This document shows, in pieces, positions 8,041 to 16,402 of a stretch of DNA of 64,000 nt. Numbering within the stretch: the stretch's first letter is position 1; each line of letters starts with the position of its first letter. A model generated the notes under the pieces. That model saw only the letters and a program-made list of their open reading frames with translations. It ran no database searches and had not been told where the DNA came from. This stretch comes from Bacteriovorax sp. PP10. GTDB lineage: Bacteria > Bdellovibrionota > Bacteriovoracia > Bacteriovoracales > Bacteriovoracaceae. The stretch is taken from NCBI RefSeq assembly GCF_035013165.1, contig NZ_JAYGJQ010000001.1, positions 1,922,001 to 1,986,000 of the forward strand, written 5' to 3'. A program made the position numbers and the translations under genes.

Positions 8041-8901
8041 GTGAGCTTCCCAGTGCAAGAGACGACCTTTAATTCAGCAAATCAGGCAGATGGCGCCGTC
8101 CATTTTTCTGATACACAAGCGTGGCTGAATGCACTTTATACTGAAGCGTCACTCAAAAAATTCGATCAAAACGAGCTGTATCATATTATTTCTAGCGAAA
8201 TTAATTTTGAAACTCTTGAACAAAACATCAATTATAAATTCCAAGATAAGAAAAATTTGATTCTAGCTTTAATGCAATCAACTTTTTGTTACGAAATGAA
8301 AGATCCTAATCTTCAATCAAATGAGCGCCTGGAATTTTTAGGTGATTCATTAATCAACTTTATCGTTGGTAAAAACCTGTTCCATAAATACCTCAGCAAC
8401 AACGAAGGGGACCTCTCAAAACTTCGTGGGGCCCTTGTAAACGAAGAAAAGCTAGCAACCCTGGCACGCACTATTAGTTTAGGGCCATATATTTTTCTGG
8501 GAAAAGGCGAGCTTAAGTCCGCGGGAAATGATAAAGACTCTATCCTGGCAGATACCTTTGAGGCGCTATTCGCTGCAATCTACTTTGATTGCGGAAATCA
8601 AGTGGAAGTTTTAGAGAGAACTTTTACACACATTGTGATTTTATTCGAAAAAAAGCATACAAAAGACTTCTATTCAATGGATCAGCTTGAGGTTTTTGAT
8701 ACTAAATCAAAACTGCAGGAATTAACGATGGCCAGCCATGGTTTATTCCCGACTTATAGATCAATTGAATTACCTAACAATGGTGGCTTCACTGTTGAGA
8801 TTTGGCTGGGACAAAAGAAGCTGGCCGAAATGACGGGCCCTTCGAAAAAGAAAATTGAAAAGCTATTAGCGAAAAAGATAATCGACGAAAAACTCTACTA
8901 A
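8041..8901 (+). CDS. rnc: Ribonuclease III
   Basis: It cleaves double-stranded RNA in rRNA maturation and mRNA turnover. The signature NERLEFLGDSLINFIVG (about residues 96-112) and the second acidic motif DTFEALFAAIYFD are intact; a C-terminal dsRNA-binding domain (about 220-286) ends in KKKIEKLLAKKII. The protein is 286 residues, about 60 longer than usual, because of an N-terminal extension. The GTG at 8041 is the only start-like codon between an in-frame TAA at 8023 and the catalytic core, but it has no convincing ribosome-binding site, so the start is less sure than the gene. It is first in rnc-era-der, with 35 bases to era. Confidence 0.94.
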   Translation: MSFPVQETTFNSANQADGAVHFSDTQAWLNALYTEASLKKFDQNELYHIISSEINFETLEQNINYKFQDKKNLILALMQSTFCYEMKDPNLQSNERLEFLGDSLINFIVGKNLFHKYLSNNEGDLSKLRGALVNEEKLATLARTISLGPYIFLGKGELKSAGNDKDSILADTFEALFAAIYFDCGNQVEVLERTFTHIVILFEKKHTKDFYSMDQLEVFDTKSKLQELTMASHGLFPTYRSIELPNNGGFTVEIWLGQKKLAEMTGPSKKKIEKLLAKKIIDEKLY

Positions 8902-8936
8902 GAATTTAAGTAGTATAAACAAGAAAGGAGACGAGA

Positions 8937-9908
8937 ATGTTACTAGAAGATCAACACCCGCATAATAAGGCCATCATGGTCGCAGTATTAGGGGCACCAA
9001 ACGTAGGTAAGAGTTCACTGATCAACTGTTTACTAGGAACAGACCTGACAGTTGTAACGAGCAAGCCACAAACAACAAGAAATAAATTTCACTGTGTATT
9101 CACAGTAGACCGTACAGAAGTTGTTTTAGTAGACACACCGGGTTTACATAAATCAAGCCAGGAATTTAACAAGCGCTTAAATGAACAGGCACGTGAAGGA
9201 ACAGAAGGCGCAGACCTTAACTTTCTTCTAATCGATATCTCAAAAGATATTTTAGGCCAGTTCACAGACTTCAAAGAAAACATCCAACAAGAACTAGGAC
9301 CAACTTGGGTTCTATTTACTAAAGCTGATAAAATCGAAGACTCTGAAAAGCTTCCACTAGCTGAAGTTTTCGAAAAAGGTAAAACAGTTTTCCCTAACCT
9401 TGAAAAATGGTTTTTAATTTCTTCGAAAGAAGGGGTTAACATTCACAGTTTAACAGGTGCTCTATGTGATAAAGCTGCTCCAGGGCCGCATTTGTATCCA
9501 GATGGAGATGTTTCAAACAAGAACCAAAGATTCTTTGTTACTGAATACATCCGTGAGCAAGCTTTCGAACTATTAAAAGATGAAGTTCCTTACGAAGTCG
9601 CTGTTATCATCGACGAGTACAAGGAATCGAAAGGAAAAAACAATCCAAGTGAAATTGAATCACATATCTCTGCTTCGATCTTAGTTAACCGTCCTTCTCA
9701 AAGAGCGATCGTTATCGGATCAAGTGGTTCAATGATTAAAGAAATTGGTATCAGATCAAGAAAGAAAATCGAGGTTATGACTGGTGGACCGGTTCACCTT
9801 AACCTTCACGTAAAAGTTTCGCCAAAATGGTTTACTAACAACTTCGTACTAGAAGAAATAGGTCTACCACGCGCGAAAGATTCTAACCGCGTATGGAGAA
9901 AGAAATAA
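8937..9908 (+). CDS. era: GTPase Era
   Basis: Era binds the 3' end of 16S rRNA and helps 30S assembly. The GTPase motifs are GAPNVGKSS (about 18-26), [14 protein letters not shown] and TKAD; the C-terminal KH domain has [21 protein letters not shown]. It is 323 residues, slightly longer than the typical 300. AGGAG at 8924-8929 precedes the ATG. The gene sits between rnc and der; its TAA overlaps the likely der start by one base (TAATG), indicating translational coupling. All key residues appear present. Confidence 0.96.
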   Translation: MLLEDQHPHNKAIMVAVLGAPNVGKSSLINCLLGTDLTVVTSKPQTTRNKFHCVFTVDRTEVVLVDTPGLHKSSQEFNKRLNEQAREGTEGADLNFLLIDISKDILGQFTDFKENIQQELGPTWVLFTKADKIEDSEKLPLAEVFEKGKTVFPNLEKWFLISSKEGVNIHSLTGALCDKAAPGPHLYPDGDVSNKNQRFFVTEYIREQAFELLKDEVPYEVAVIIDEYKESKGKNNPSEIESHISASILVNRPSQRAIVIGSSGSMIKEIGIRSRKKIEVMTGGPVHLNLHVKVSPKWFTNNFVLEEIGLPRAKDSNRVWRKK

Positions 9909-11860
9909 TGTCATCACAACAATACCACCGCACGATGGTTGTTTCCTTAATTGGAAGACCTAACGTCGGGAAGAGTTCAATTTTTAACAGACTTATGAGG
10001 AAAGCTCACAAAGCAATCACTCATGATAAACCAGGGGTAACCCGCGACCGCCACTATGGTATCGCGACGTTTGAAGAGCTTGCTCATACCCGTTCAGTGG
10101 AAACTATTTTAGTAGATACAGGTGGATTTTATCCAACGAAGATCGAAGAAAACGTTCCAAAGAAATACGATCAGGTCATGAATAAGTTTTTTAACATCAT
10201 GACTGAACAGGCCCGCATCGCTATTAAAGAATCGGATTTAATTCTATTCGTAGTGGACTCTCGTGAAGGTGTTTTACCTTTCGACCAGGCCATTGCTGAT
10301 TACATTCGTACACAAAGAAAAGAGTTTTGGGTTTTAGTTAACAAGTACGACACTGATAAACAAGAAGGCGAAGAGCTGGAGTTTTATCAATTAGGAATTG
10401 GCGAAGAGCAATTATTCAAAATTTCAGCTGAGCACGGTCTTGGTCTTCTTGATTTAAAGCAAGCTATTCATAAGAAGGTTATTGCTTTTGAAGAAAAAGA
10501 AAAAGATGAAATGTCTCAACTGCAAAAAGGTGTAACACCAAGAGAGAAAGTTGCTGCACGTTTAGCCCTAATTGGGGCTCCTAACGCTGGTAAGTCGACA
10601 ATGCTTAACCTTTTATTAGGTTCAGAGCGTGCTCTTGTTAGTGATATCGCCGGAACAACTGTTGACCCGATCGAAGGATTCTTCGACGTATTCTTTGGTA
10701 AAGAAGCAAGCCTTCTTGAAGAAGATGTTATCTTCGCTAAAACTGACAATCTACTGTTCCAACAGTACGAAGAATTCAGAGCGAACAACGCGGAAGTTTA
10801 TGAGTCACTTGCAAAAAGTTACAACTTAGAAGAAGAGGGAACGAAAGGAACTCCAATCTATGATGAAGAAAACTACTTAAGTGATGAAACTCCTTTATAC
10901 GACGAAACTGTTGAAGGTGATTTAGACGAAGAGTTCGAAGCAGAATTTGATGAAAGCGAAATCGATTTCGATTCAGCTTTATCAGATGACGAAGTAAAGA
11001 AAACGGAAGACGAGTTATACGATACAGTTTTTGCTGTTGAAGATAGTACTGACTTCGATCTTGAAGACTCTGAAGATGTTATGACTGATGGTTACTCACA
11101 AGAGTTACTAGCAGCTGAAGCTCAACTTGCAAAAGAAGCTAAAGAAGAAGGATCTCAGTGGCGCTCAATGCACATTGTAGATACAGCTGGTATTAGACGC
11201 CAAAAAGCAGTTGAAGGCTTTATTGAACAACAATCAGTTTACCGCTCACTTCGTTGTATTACTGAAAGTGATATTATCATTTTCATGATCGACGCAACTG
11301 TTGGTATCTCTCACCAGGATAGACGTCTTTTAGATATCGCTCTTGATAAAGGGAAGTCTTGTATTGTGTGTTTAAACAAAGTTGATCTTTTAAAAGATAA
11401 GCTTGTTGATGAAGCAGCTAAAAAAGAATGGATTTCCGATCTTAGATTAACTGTTCCATGGCTTGCTCACTGTGATTTAATCCCAGTGTCAGCGAAGTAC
11501 AATAAGCACATCTGGCGCTTAAAAGAATCAATTAAGAAAACTGTGTTAATCAGAAACAGAAACATTGGTACAGGTAAACTGAACCGTTATGTTTACCAAC
11601 TTGTTGAGAGTAACCCGGCACTAATTAAGAAAGCAGGGAAGAGATTAAAAGTGAAGTACGCTTCGATGTTAAAGTCGAGCCCACCGACATTCTTATTCTT
11701 TACCAACCTTTCAAAAGATATTCCTGATAACTATAAGAACTTTTTAAAGAATGGTCTTAGAAAGGAATTCACTCTGGACAACACTCCGATCCACCTTATT
11801 TTTAGAACAGGGGAAGATCTGCAGAAGCGTTTAGGGAAACGAATGAAAGAAGTGACATAG
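9908..11860 (+). CDS. der: Double-GTPase Der (EngA) with a large acidic insertion in the second G domain
   Basis: Der has two GTPase domains and a KH-like domain and acts in 50S assembly. Domain 1 has [22 protein letters not shown] and NKYD. Domain 2 has [18 protein letters not shown] (V where R is usual), DTAGIRR and NKVD. The KH-like end is present ([13 protein letters not shown]). Between [15 protein letters not shown] and HIVDTAG about 150 residues are inserted (about 265-417), very rich in Asp/Glu and containing two TPxYDE repeats. This makes about 650 residues against the usual 440-490. I chose ATG 9908 over 9893 because GGAG lies about eight bases upstream and it forms TAATG with era. 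A terminator follows. Confidence 0.94.
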   Translation: MSSQQYHRTMVVSLIGRPNVGKSSIFNRLMRKAHKAITHDKPGVTRDRHYGIATFEELAHTRSVETILVDTGGFYPTKIEENVPKKYDQVMNKFFNIMTEQARIAIKESDLILFVVDSREGVLPFDQAIADYIRTQRKEFWVLVNKYDTDKQEGEELEFYQLGIGEEQLFKISAEHGLGLLDLKQAIHKKVIAFEEKEKDEMSQLQKGVTPREKVAARLALIGAPNAGKSTMLNLLLGSERALVSDIAGTTVDPIEGFFDVFFGKEASLLEEDVIFAKTDNLLFQQYEEFRANNAEVYESLAKSYNLEEEGTKGTPIYDEENYLSDETPLYDETVEGDLDEEFEAEFDESEIDFDSALSDDEVKKTEDELYDTVFAVEDSTDFDLEDSEDVMTDGYSQELLAAEAQLAKEAKEEGSQWRSMHIVDTAGIRRQKAVEGFIEQQSVYRSLRCITESDIIIFMIDATVGISHQDRRLLDIALDKGKSCIVCLNKVDLLKDKLVDEAAKKEWISDLRLTVPWLAHCDLIPVSAKYNKHIWRLKESIKKTVLIRNRNIGTGKLNRYVYQLVESNPALIKKAGKRLKVKYASMLKSSPPTFLFFTNLSKDIPDNYKNFLKNGLRKEFTLDNTPIHLIFRTGEDLQKRLGKRMKEVT

Positions 11861-11870
11861 ATTTTAATAG

Positions 11871-11897
11871 GGCCTGCTTAAAGCAGGCCTTTTTTTT
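11871..11897 (+). terminator. Intrinsic terminator after der
   Basis: Arms GGCCTGCTT (11871-11879) and AAGCAGGCC (11881-11889) form a GC-rich stem followed by eight T residues. It closes the rnc-era-der transcript. Confidence 0.93.
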
Positions 11898-12067
11898 GTC
11901 TCTAATTTGTTGCACCCATTTTTTTGGGGCAGTAAACTTCTAATCATCTTCTATTTATCCTCTAGCATTTTTAATCAATTATAAATTTTCCCACAACTTT
12001 TAGAGGCGTTTTTTACACCTGTGAAATAATCATTAAAAGTCGCAAATGCATGATGATGGGGAGTTCT

Positions 12068-12484
12068 ATGGAAAAAGTTAATATTCATGGAAAGTACGAT
12101 GTCTTAATGGTCGACGATAATTTAGAGATTTGTGATGTCATGAAATTTTACCTGAGAAGGATTGACACGATTAGAAGTATTCTCACTGTTCATGACGGCA
12201 TGAGTGCCACTCAGAAGCTGCGCAATCAGAGCTTTGATCTGATCTTACTTGATATGAAGCTACCGAGAAAAAATGGCTATGAAGTGCTGGAGGAGTTTAG
12301 GGAGAATCAGTTCAATAGCATTTCTAAGGTTCTCGCTATATCCGGGACGCTGAGTACAGATATTTTAACCATTGCTGCTTATCACGGTGTGAGATCGTTT
12401 TTAGTAAAGCCATTTAATGAGGCCCTCTTCAGAGGAAAGATTGGGGGCATACTCACTTTGGAGGAGGAAAAGAATGTTTCGTGA
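12068..12484 (+). CDS. Single-domain response regulator, first of a duplicated pair
   Basis: This is a CheY-like receiver with no output domain. It shows the acidic pair in MVDDN, the phosphoacceptor Asp in LILLDMKLPRKNGYE, a Ser/Thr in AISGT and the Lys in FLVKPFN. ATG 12050 is also possible, but GGGGAG at 12058-12063 points to 12068, giving 138 residues. It closely resembles the next gene at 12589 over the whole length (VMKFYL, TVHDGMSA, RNQ-FDLILLDMK), so the two arose by tandem duplication. No kinase is nearby; the partner is unknown. An AT-rich gap of about 170 bases after the der terminator should hold its promoter. Confidence 0.88.
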   Translation: MEKVNIHGKYDVLMVDDNLEICDVMKFYLRRIDTIRSILTVHDGMSATQKLRNQSFDLILLDMKLPRKNGYEVLEEFRENQFNSISKVLAISGTLSTDILTIAAYHGVRSFLVKPFNEALFRGKIGGILTLEEEKNVS

Positions 12485-12588
12485 GCACTGTCATTGTTAG
12501 GCAATTATGACCATTCAATATTTTTTATGTAATTTTTATGAGCTATGGAAGAATAGACTAAAGGACTTTTGTCAGTGGGAGTTTTGAA

Positions 12589-13017
12589 ATGCTCGAGTTA
12601 CTTAATAAATTCGGTCTCTATAATGTTTTAATGGTCGATGACGACCTTGAGCTTTGTGAAGTCATGAAGTTCTATCTTTCAAAGATTGATTCAATTAAGA
12701 GCATTGTAACCGTTCACGACGGAATGAGTGCTGCTCAGAAAATCCGCAATCAAAAATTCGATCTTATTTTACTCGATATGAAAATGCCTAAGAAAAATGG
12801 TTATGAGATGCTGGATGAATTCAGAGGGAACCCTTTTAATTCTGTGAATAGCGTTGTCGCCATGTCGGGGACGATGGATATGGAGATCTTAACCATTAAC
12901 ACGTCTAATGGGATTAAAACATTTCTGATTAAGCCTTTTACCGAGGACTTATTCTTAGAAAAAATTAAAAAAATTATTACGATTGAAGCGAATAAAGTTG
13001 GTAGAGCTACCAGTTGA
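12589..13017 (+). CDS. Single-domain response regulator, second of a duplicated pair
   Basis: The 142-residue CheY-like receiver has all phosphorylation residues: MVDDD, Asp in LILLDMKMPKKNGYE, Ser/Thr in AMSGT and Lys in FLIKPFT. GGGAG lies at about 12578-12582 before the ATG. It is a clear paralogue of the 12068 gene, roughly 60 per cent identical by eye, and separated from it by about 100 bases. The C-terminal helix differs most between the two, the part that often decides partner choice. Its stop overlaps the end of the convergent outer-membrane gene by 11 bases. Confidence 0.88.
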   Translation: MLELLNKFGLYNVLMVDDDLELCEVMKFYLSKIDSIKSIVTVHDGMSAAQKIRNQKFDLILLDMKMPKKNGYEMLDEFRGNPFNSVNSVVAMSGTMDMEILTINTSNGIKTFLIKPFTEDLFLEKIKKIITIEANKVGRATS

Positions 13018-13822
13018 AAACGTAACTTAACATTGTACTGTAAGCATTCCCGCTCAGGTTTTCAAAACCGTATCGGCCAGGGACTAAAGGAGAATACTTC
13101 GTTGTATTTTTATCGAAGAAGGCCACTGAGTGGAATAAAAATTCTAAACCGATATAAGACTCTTTAAGCTCAATAGGGAATTCAAGTCCGAAACCAGCTC
13201 CAGCACCAAGACCGCCACCTTTATCATTGGGAACTTCTTTTTGATCGACGTATTTGTTAGACGTATACCAGTATTCCATACGTGCAATCAGGTAAGGGTT
13301 AGAGTAAGTGATGGCCGTTCCAAGGTTGGCCGTGTCGATATAATACCTATAAGCAAAGAACACTCTAAGCATGCTGACTTCAACCAGACCAGGAGGGCAT
13401 CCATTAGGAGCACACTTGGCACTTGTTTTATCAGGGAACGCTAGAACGGCATCTTTTAAAAACATTGAGTGTTTTGAAAATTCTAATCCAAGTCCATAAG
13501 CAGATTGGAAGTCTTTGAAGAATGTGAATGATAAACCATAAGTAGGAGGCAGGTTTTCGTAAGCAAGACCGCGGTTCCCGTCAAATGTTGTTAGACCAAG
13601 TGAAAGGTTGAATGAAAAGAATCTTCCATAGCGATAGAAGCGTTCGTCTTCAACGAGTTTTGCGCTTTCTACATCTTCGTTAAAATCAGTAAAGATATCT
13701 CCACCAACATTTAAGTCATCATCATCCGCCGAAAAAATATCGTTGGAAGCTTCTTGCGCGTGAACGTTAACGGTTGTTGCGGCAAGGAGGATGAATAAAA
13801 GTGTGGTGATAATTTTTTTCAT
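13007..13822 (-). CDS. Predicted outer-membrane beta-barrel protein
   Basis: The 271-residue protein has a signal peptide ending near VHAQ. An acidic linker follows (FSADDDDLNVGGDIFTDFNED). The rest alternates hydrophobic and polar residues with many Gly, Tyr and Phe, as in small barrels, and ends SYVFNW, a terminal aromatic usual for BAM substrates. No enzyme motif is visible. The pair of Cys in KCAPNGCPP lies in a likely loop. Its start overlaps the stop of the upstream barrel candidate by four bases, so both are co-translated. Function (pore, adhesin or sensor) cannot be told. Confidence 0.7.
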   Translation of the reverse strand: MKKIITTLLFILLAATTVNVHAQEASNDIFSADDDDLNVGGDIFTDFNEDVESAKLVEDERFYRYGRFFSFNLSLGLTTFDGNRGLAYENLPPTYGLSFTFFKDFQSAYGLGLEFSKHSMFLKDAVLAFPDKTSAKCAPNGCPPGLVEVSMLRVFFAYRYYIDTANLGTAITYSNPYLIARMEYWYTSNKYVDQKEVPNDKGGGLGAGAGFGLEFPIELKESYIGLEFLFHSVAFFDKNTTKYSPLVPGRYGFENLSGNAYSTMLSYVFNW

Positions 13823-14322
13823 AGGTAAAAGTGGATCCCTGCTACGAGAAAATTATTTCCAATTGTTTCAAAAACAAAATCTTTTTTCTTGTTAGCTGAA
13901 ACACCGAACTCAATACTAAAGCCCAGTGAGTTTAAACCTGTAAAATGGAATTCACTTCCGAAACTTAAATCGAATTGGAAACCTGAATAGCTTTTTCCGT
14001 CGATTTTGTTTTGAATAAGAGCACCAGCTCCAGACATATAGAAATTTAATTGTGGTTCATCGAAGATATTGCGGTAAAGCTTGATTCCTACGCCGTATCC
14101 ACCATCTTTGTCAGATGTTGAAAGTCCGGCCATTCCACCGTAAGCAAATGAGCGACTCTTTTGCATTTTGAACGATAGTGCAGGGAAATTGTTTTTGAGT
14201 TGGTTTGTCATCCCGACACCCAAGCGGTTAGTTTTTTCTAACGCGTGAGCTCCTGGAACAAAAAACAGCAAGCATAATGCTAGTAGAGCGCGGCCCATCA
14301 TGGGCATTTTCAGTTTTTGCAT
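13819..14322 (-). CDS. Small predicted outer-membrane protein
   Basis: The 167-residue protein has a signal peptide (about 27 residues, ending PGAHA). The mature part is Gly-, Phe- and Tyr-rich with alternating pattern and ends in AGIHFYL, consistent with a small beta-barrel. I recognise no family. It is translated first in a two-gene unit with the 13007-13822 barrel gene (four-base overlap). The 163-base gap upstream is shared with the divergent YfgM-like gene. Confidence 0.65.
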   Translation of the reverse strand: MQKLKMPMMGRALLALCLLFFVPGAHALEKTNRLGVGMTNQLKNNFPALSFKMQKSRSFAYGGMAGLSTSDKDGGYGVGIKLYRNIFDEPQLNFYMSGAGALIQNKIDGKSYSGFQFDLSFGSEFHFTGLNSLGFSIEFGVSANKKKDFVFETIGNNFLVAGIHFYL

Positions 14323-14414
14323 CGGTACAATCCTTTCTACCTAATCAATGTCAGATGTGCATCTTGTTAGATGATCATTTATATATTTATTTATTCTAAC
14401 TAAGCTCTCTATTT

Positions 14415-14443
14415 TTGACAACTTAACAAAGGCTTTTTACAAT
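14415..14443 (+). promoter_or_regulatory. Sigma-70-type promoter of the YfgM-like/BamB-like genes
   Basis: TTGACA at 14415-14420 and TACAAT at 14438-14443 are separated by 17 bases, close to consensus. The start codon lies 43 bases beyond. Confidence 0.75.
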
Positions 14444-14454
14444 AACTTTGTTAA
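14423..14454. promoter_or_regulatory. Perfect inverted repeat overlapping the promoter, candidate operator
   Basis: TTAACAAAG (14423-14431) and CTTTGTTAA (14446-14454) are exact complements separated by 14 bases. The arms bracket the -10 box. No T-run follows on either strand, so a repressor site is more likely than a terminator. Confidence 0.5.
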
Positions 14455-14485
14455 AAAAAAACACAAACTTAAACCTGGGTATTAA

Positions 14486-15160
14486 ATGAATAGTACAACG
14501 ACGACTTCTGCTAACCACGAATTGATTAACGAAAACAAGATTCAAGGCTCAATTGCTAAGAATAAAGCAGCAATTTACACGATTTTTGGTGTGGTTGTAG
14601 CACTTGTAGTTGGTTTCGGACTATTTAAGACATTTGCGGACAAATCAAAAGCAGAATACAACTCAAAGATCTTTGCATTTGAGTCGACTACTCTAAAAGA
14701 CTATATCGCTAACCCAACTGACCCAAAAGCGGCAAAAACGCTTGAAGATGGTGTTGGAAACCTACATATGCAAATGGGTGAGTATTTAGGACTACTACCT
14801 GTAGTTATCAAAGCGAGTGACGCTCTAGTGGCAAACTCACACTACACAGAAGCAAGATCACTTCTAGCTATCGGTGAAACTATTGCAAGTGATCCTTACT
14901 CAAAATACTTCATCCTAAGCCGTCAGGCCGTTGTGTATGAAGACCTTGGAGAAGATAAACTAGCAATCGAAACGCTGGAAAAAATGACTTCTCAATCAGT
15001 GAAAATTTTCGAAGGGAAAACTTACCTTGATCTTGGACGCCTTTACTTAAAAGCTGGGAACAAAGAAAAAGCAAAAGCTAGTTTCACTCACGTTGTAGAA
15101 AAAGCAAAAGATGAAGTTGAATTCGTAAAAATTGCTCAGCTTTATTTAGCTAAGATGTAA
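14486..15160 (+). CDS. YfgM-like inner-membrane TPR protein
   Basis: The 224-residue protein has a short cytoplasmic N-terminus, one transmembrane segment (about 28-50, IYTIFGVVVALVVGFGLFKTF) and a periplasmic helical region with TPR-like repeats (SHYTEARSLLAIGE, DLGEDKLAIETLEKM, KTYLDLGRLYLKAGNKEKAK). This is the layout of YfgM, which associates with SecYEG and periplasmic chaperones. The next gene, 37 bases on, is BamB-like, and der lies a few kilobases upstream, recalling the yfgM-bamB-der order of enterobacteria. The overall sequence is diverged, so the assignment rests on layout and context. A near-consensus promoter precedes it. Confidence 0.7.
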   Translation: MNSTTTTSANHELINENKIQGSIAKNKAAIYTIFGVVVALVVGFGLFKTFADKSKAEYNSKIFAFESTTLKDYIANPTDPKAAKTLEDGVGNLHMQMGEYLGLLPVVIKASDALVANSHYTEARSLLAIGETIASDPYSKYFILSRQAVVYEDLGEDKLAIETLEKMTSQSVKIFEGKTYLDLGRLYLKAGNKEKAKASFTHVVEKAKDEVEFVKIAQLYLAKM

Positions 15161-15197
15161 TTGATTCCTTGTTGCTCCTTTTATTTGGATACTATAA

Positions 15198-16316
15198 ATG
15201 AAAAAATATACCCTGCCTTTAGTTCTACTTTTTGTTGTTGCACTTTCATCGTGCTCGACAATGAAGCAATACGCTCCGAAAGCTGATGTGGCAGAAAAGG
15301 CGAAACTTACTCCATCATGGATTAAGAACCTTGACCCTGTGTATGACAGTGGGAATCTTCCTATTGGCCTTCAGTCTCCGTTAATCAACGAGGGGATTGT
15401 CTACGCCGGCCATAACACTGGTTACATGCAAGCTTACGAATTAGAAAATGGGAGAGTGATCTGGAGTGAGTTCGACGGTTCTGCTTACCATGCAGGAGCG
15501 ATCGCTTACAAAGATCAGGTTATCTACGGAACAGTTCAAGGCCGAGTAATTTCTCGCCATGGCATCCTTGGAACAATTAAGTACTCAGTTGACCTGGGAG
15601 CTTCAGTTGAAACAAAAGGTGTTGTTTATAACGGTCGCATTTTCTTCCAACTAAGAAACCACCAGGTTTTCTGTCTGGATGTTGAAACGGGAAAAATCAT
15701 CTGGGGATATAAGCGTTCAGTTCCATACTTAACGACACTTCAGAGAGCTTCGACTCCAGTAGTTTACAAAGATAAAGTTCTTGTTGGTTTTGCTGACGGA
15801 ACTTTTGCGGCCCTTTCAGTTGATGAAGGTGTGCTTCTTTATGAAACAAAACTTACGACAGCGACAAAGTTTGTCGACGTTGATAACGCTGCTTTCATTT
15901 ACGCTGACAGAGTTTACATCTCTCCAGCTGGTGGACACTTAAGTTTAATCGATCCAAATTCTGGGAAGATTTTAAGAACGTCAGACTTTGCGACATCAAG
16001 AGCTCCGGTTCTTCGTGATGACCAGTTAATTTTCGGAACTCCAAATGGAGAGATCGTTTTAACTGATAAAAATTTAAACCCACTTAAGACTATTAAAATC
16101 TCTAAGGGGACTATCACTTCAATCGTTCCTTATAAGACTTACTTTGCTGTATCAACAACAGCGGGTGAGATTAAATTATTGGATCAGAAATCATTGGAAG
16201 TGGTGGAGACGTTTAGTTTAGGTCACGCGTACTCAGCAGTCTTTGGGGACATGATGAGTACACCAGATGCGCTAGCGGTTCTGTCTTCTAGAAATCGTCT
16301 TTTTATTTTTAGGTAA
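15198..16316 (+). CDS. BamB-like outer-membrane assembly lipoprotein (PQQ/beta-propeller repeats)
   Basis: The 372-residue protein has a lipoprotein signal (VALSSC, Cys19) and then repeated beta-propeller blades with the typical turn, e.g. VYAGHNTGYMQAYELENGRV, FCLDVETGKIIWGY, VGFADGTFAALSVDEG and LSLIDPNSGKIL. BamB is a periplasm-facing lipoprotein of the BAM complex, which inserts barrels into the outer membrane; its length (about 390) and architecture match. Other PQQ-repeat lipoproteins exist, but the YfgM-like gene just upstream supports BamB. There are no alcohol-dehydrogenase catalytic features. A terminator follows. Confidence 0.82.
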   Translation: MKKYTLPLVLLFVVALSSCSTMKQYAPKADVAEKAKLTPSWIKNLDPVYDSGNLPIGLQSPLINEGIVYAGHNTGYMQAYELENGRVIWSEFDGSAYHAGAIAYKDQVIYGTVQGRVISRHGILGTIKYSVDLGASVETKGVVYNGRIFFQLRNHQVFCLDVETGKIIWGYKRSVPYLTTLQRASTPVVYKDKVLVGFADGTFAALSVDEGVLLYETKLTTATKFVDVDNAAFIYADRVYISPAGGHLSLIDPNSGKILRTSDFATSRAPVLRDDQLIFGTPNGEIVLTDKNLNPLKTIKISKGTITSIVPYKTYFAVSTTAGEIKLLDQKSLEVVETFSLGHAYSAVFGDMMSTPDALAVLSSRNRLFIFR

Positions 16317-16325
16317 CATGTAGAC

Positions 16326-16353
16326 CGAACTCTATTTAAAGTAGAGTTTGGTT
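16326..16353 (+). terminator. Hairpin after the BamB-like gene
   Basis: AACTCTA and TAGAGTT arms around a TTTAAAG loop are followed by TGGTTTT. This is a weaker intrinsic terminator for the plus-strand pair. Confidence 0.55.
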
Positions 16354-16373
16354 TTACTTCTTCGAAAGAAGTA

Positions 16374-16398
16374 AAAAAGATCCGCAGGATCTTTTTTT
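16374..16398. terminator. Intrinsic terminator between convergent genes
   Basis: GATCC and GGATC arms around a short GCA loop are flanked by A-runs and T-runs, so the hairpin can serve both the BamB-like gene and the convergent lipoprotein gene. Confidence 0.7.
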
Positions 16399-16402
16399 CG
16401 GT

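Noticed and set aside
14423-14454. Intrinsic terminator at the 14.4 kb inverted repeat
   Set aside because: Neither strand has a T-run after the stem, and it overlaps a near-consensus promoter of divergent genes.
16000-16320. PQQ-dependent alcohol dehydrogenase instead of BamB
   Set aside because: Only the blade repeats match; the catalytic Cys pair and calcium-binding residues are not seen, and the protein is a lipoprotein of BamB size.
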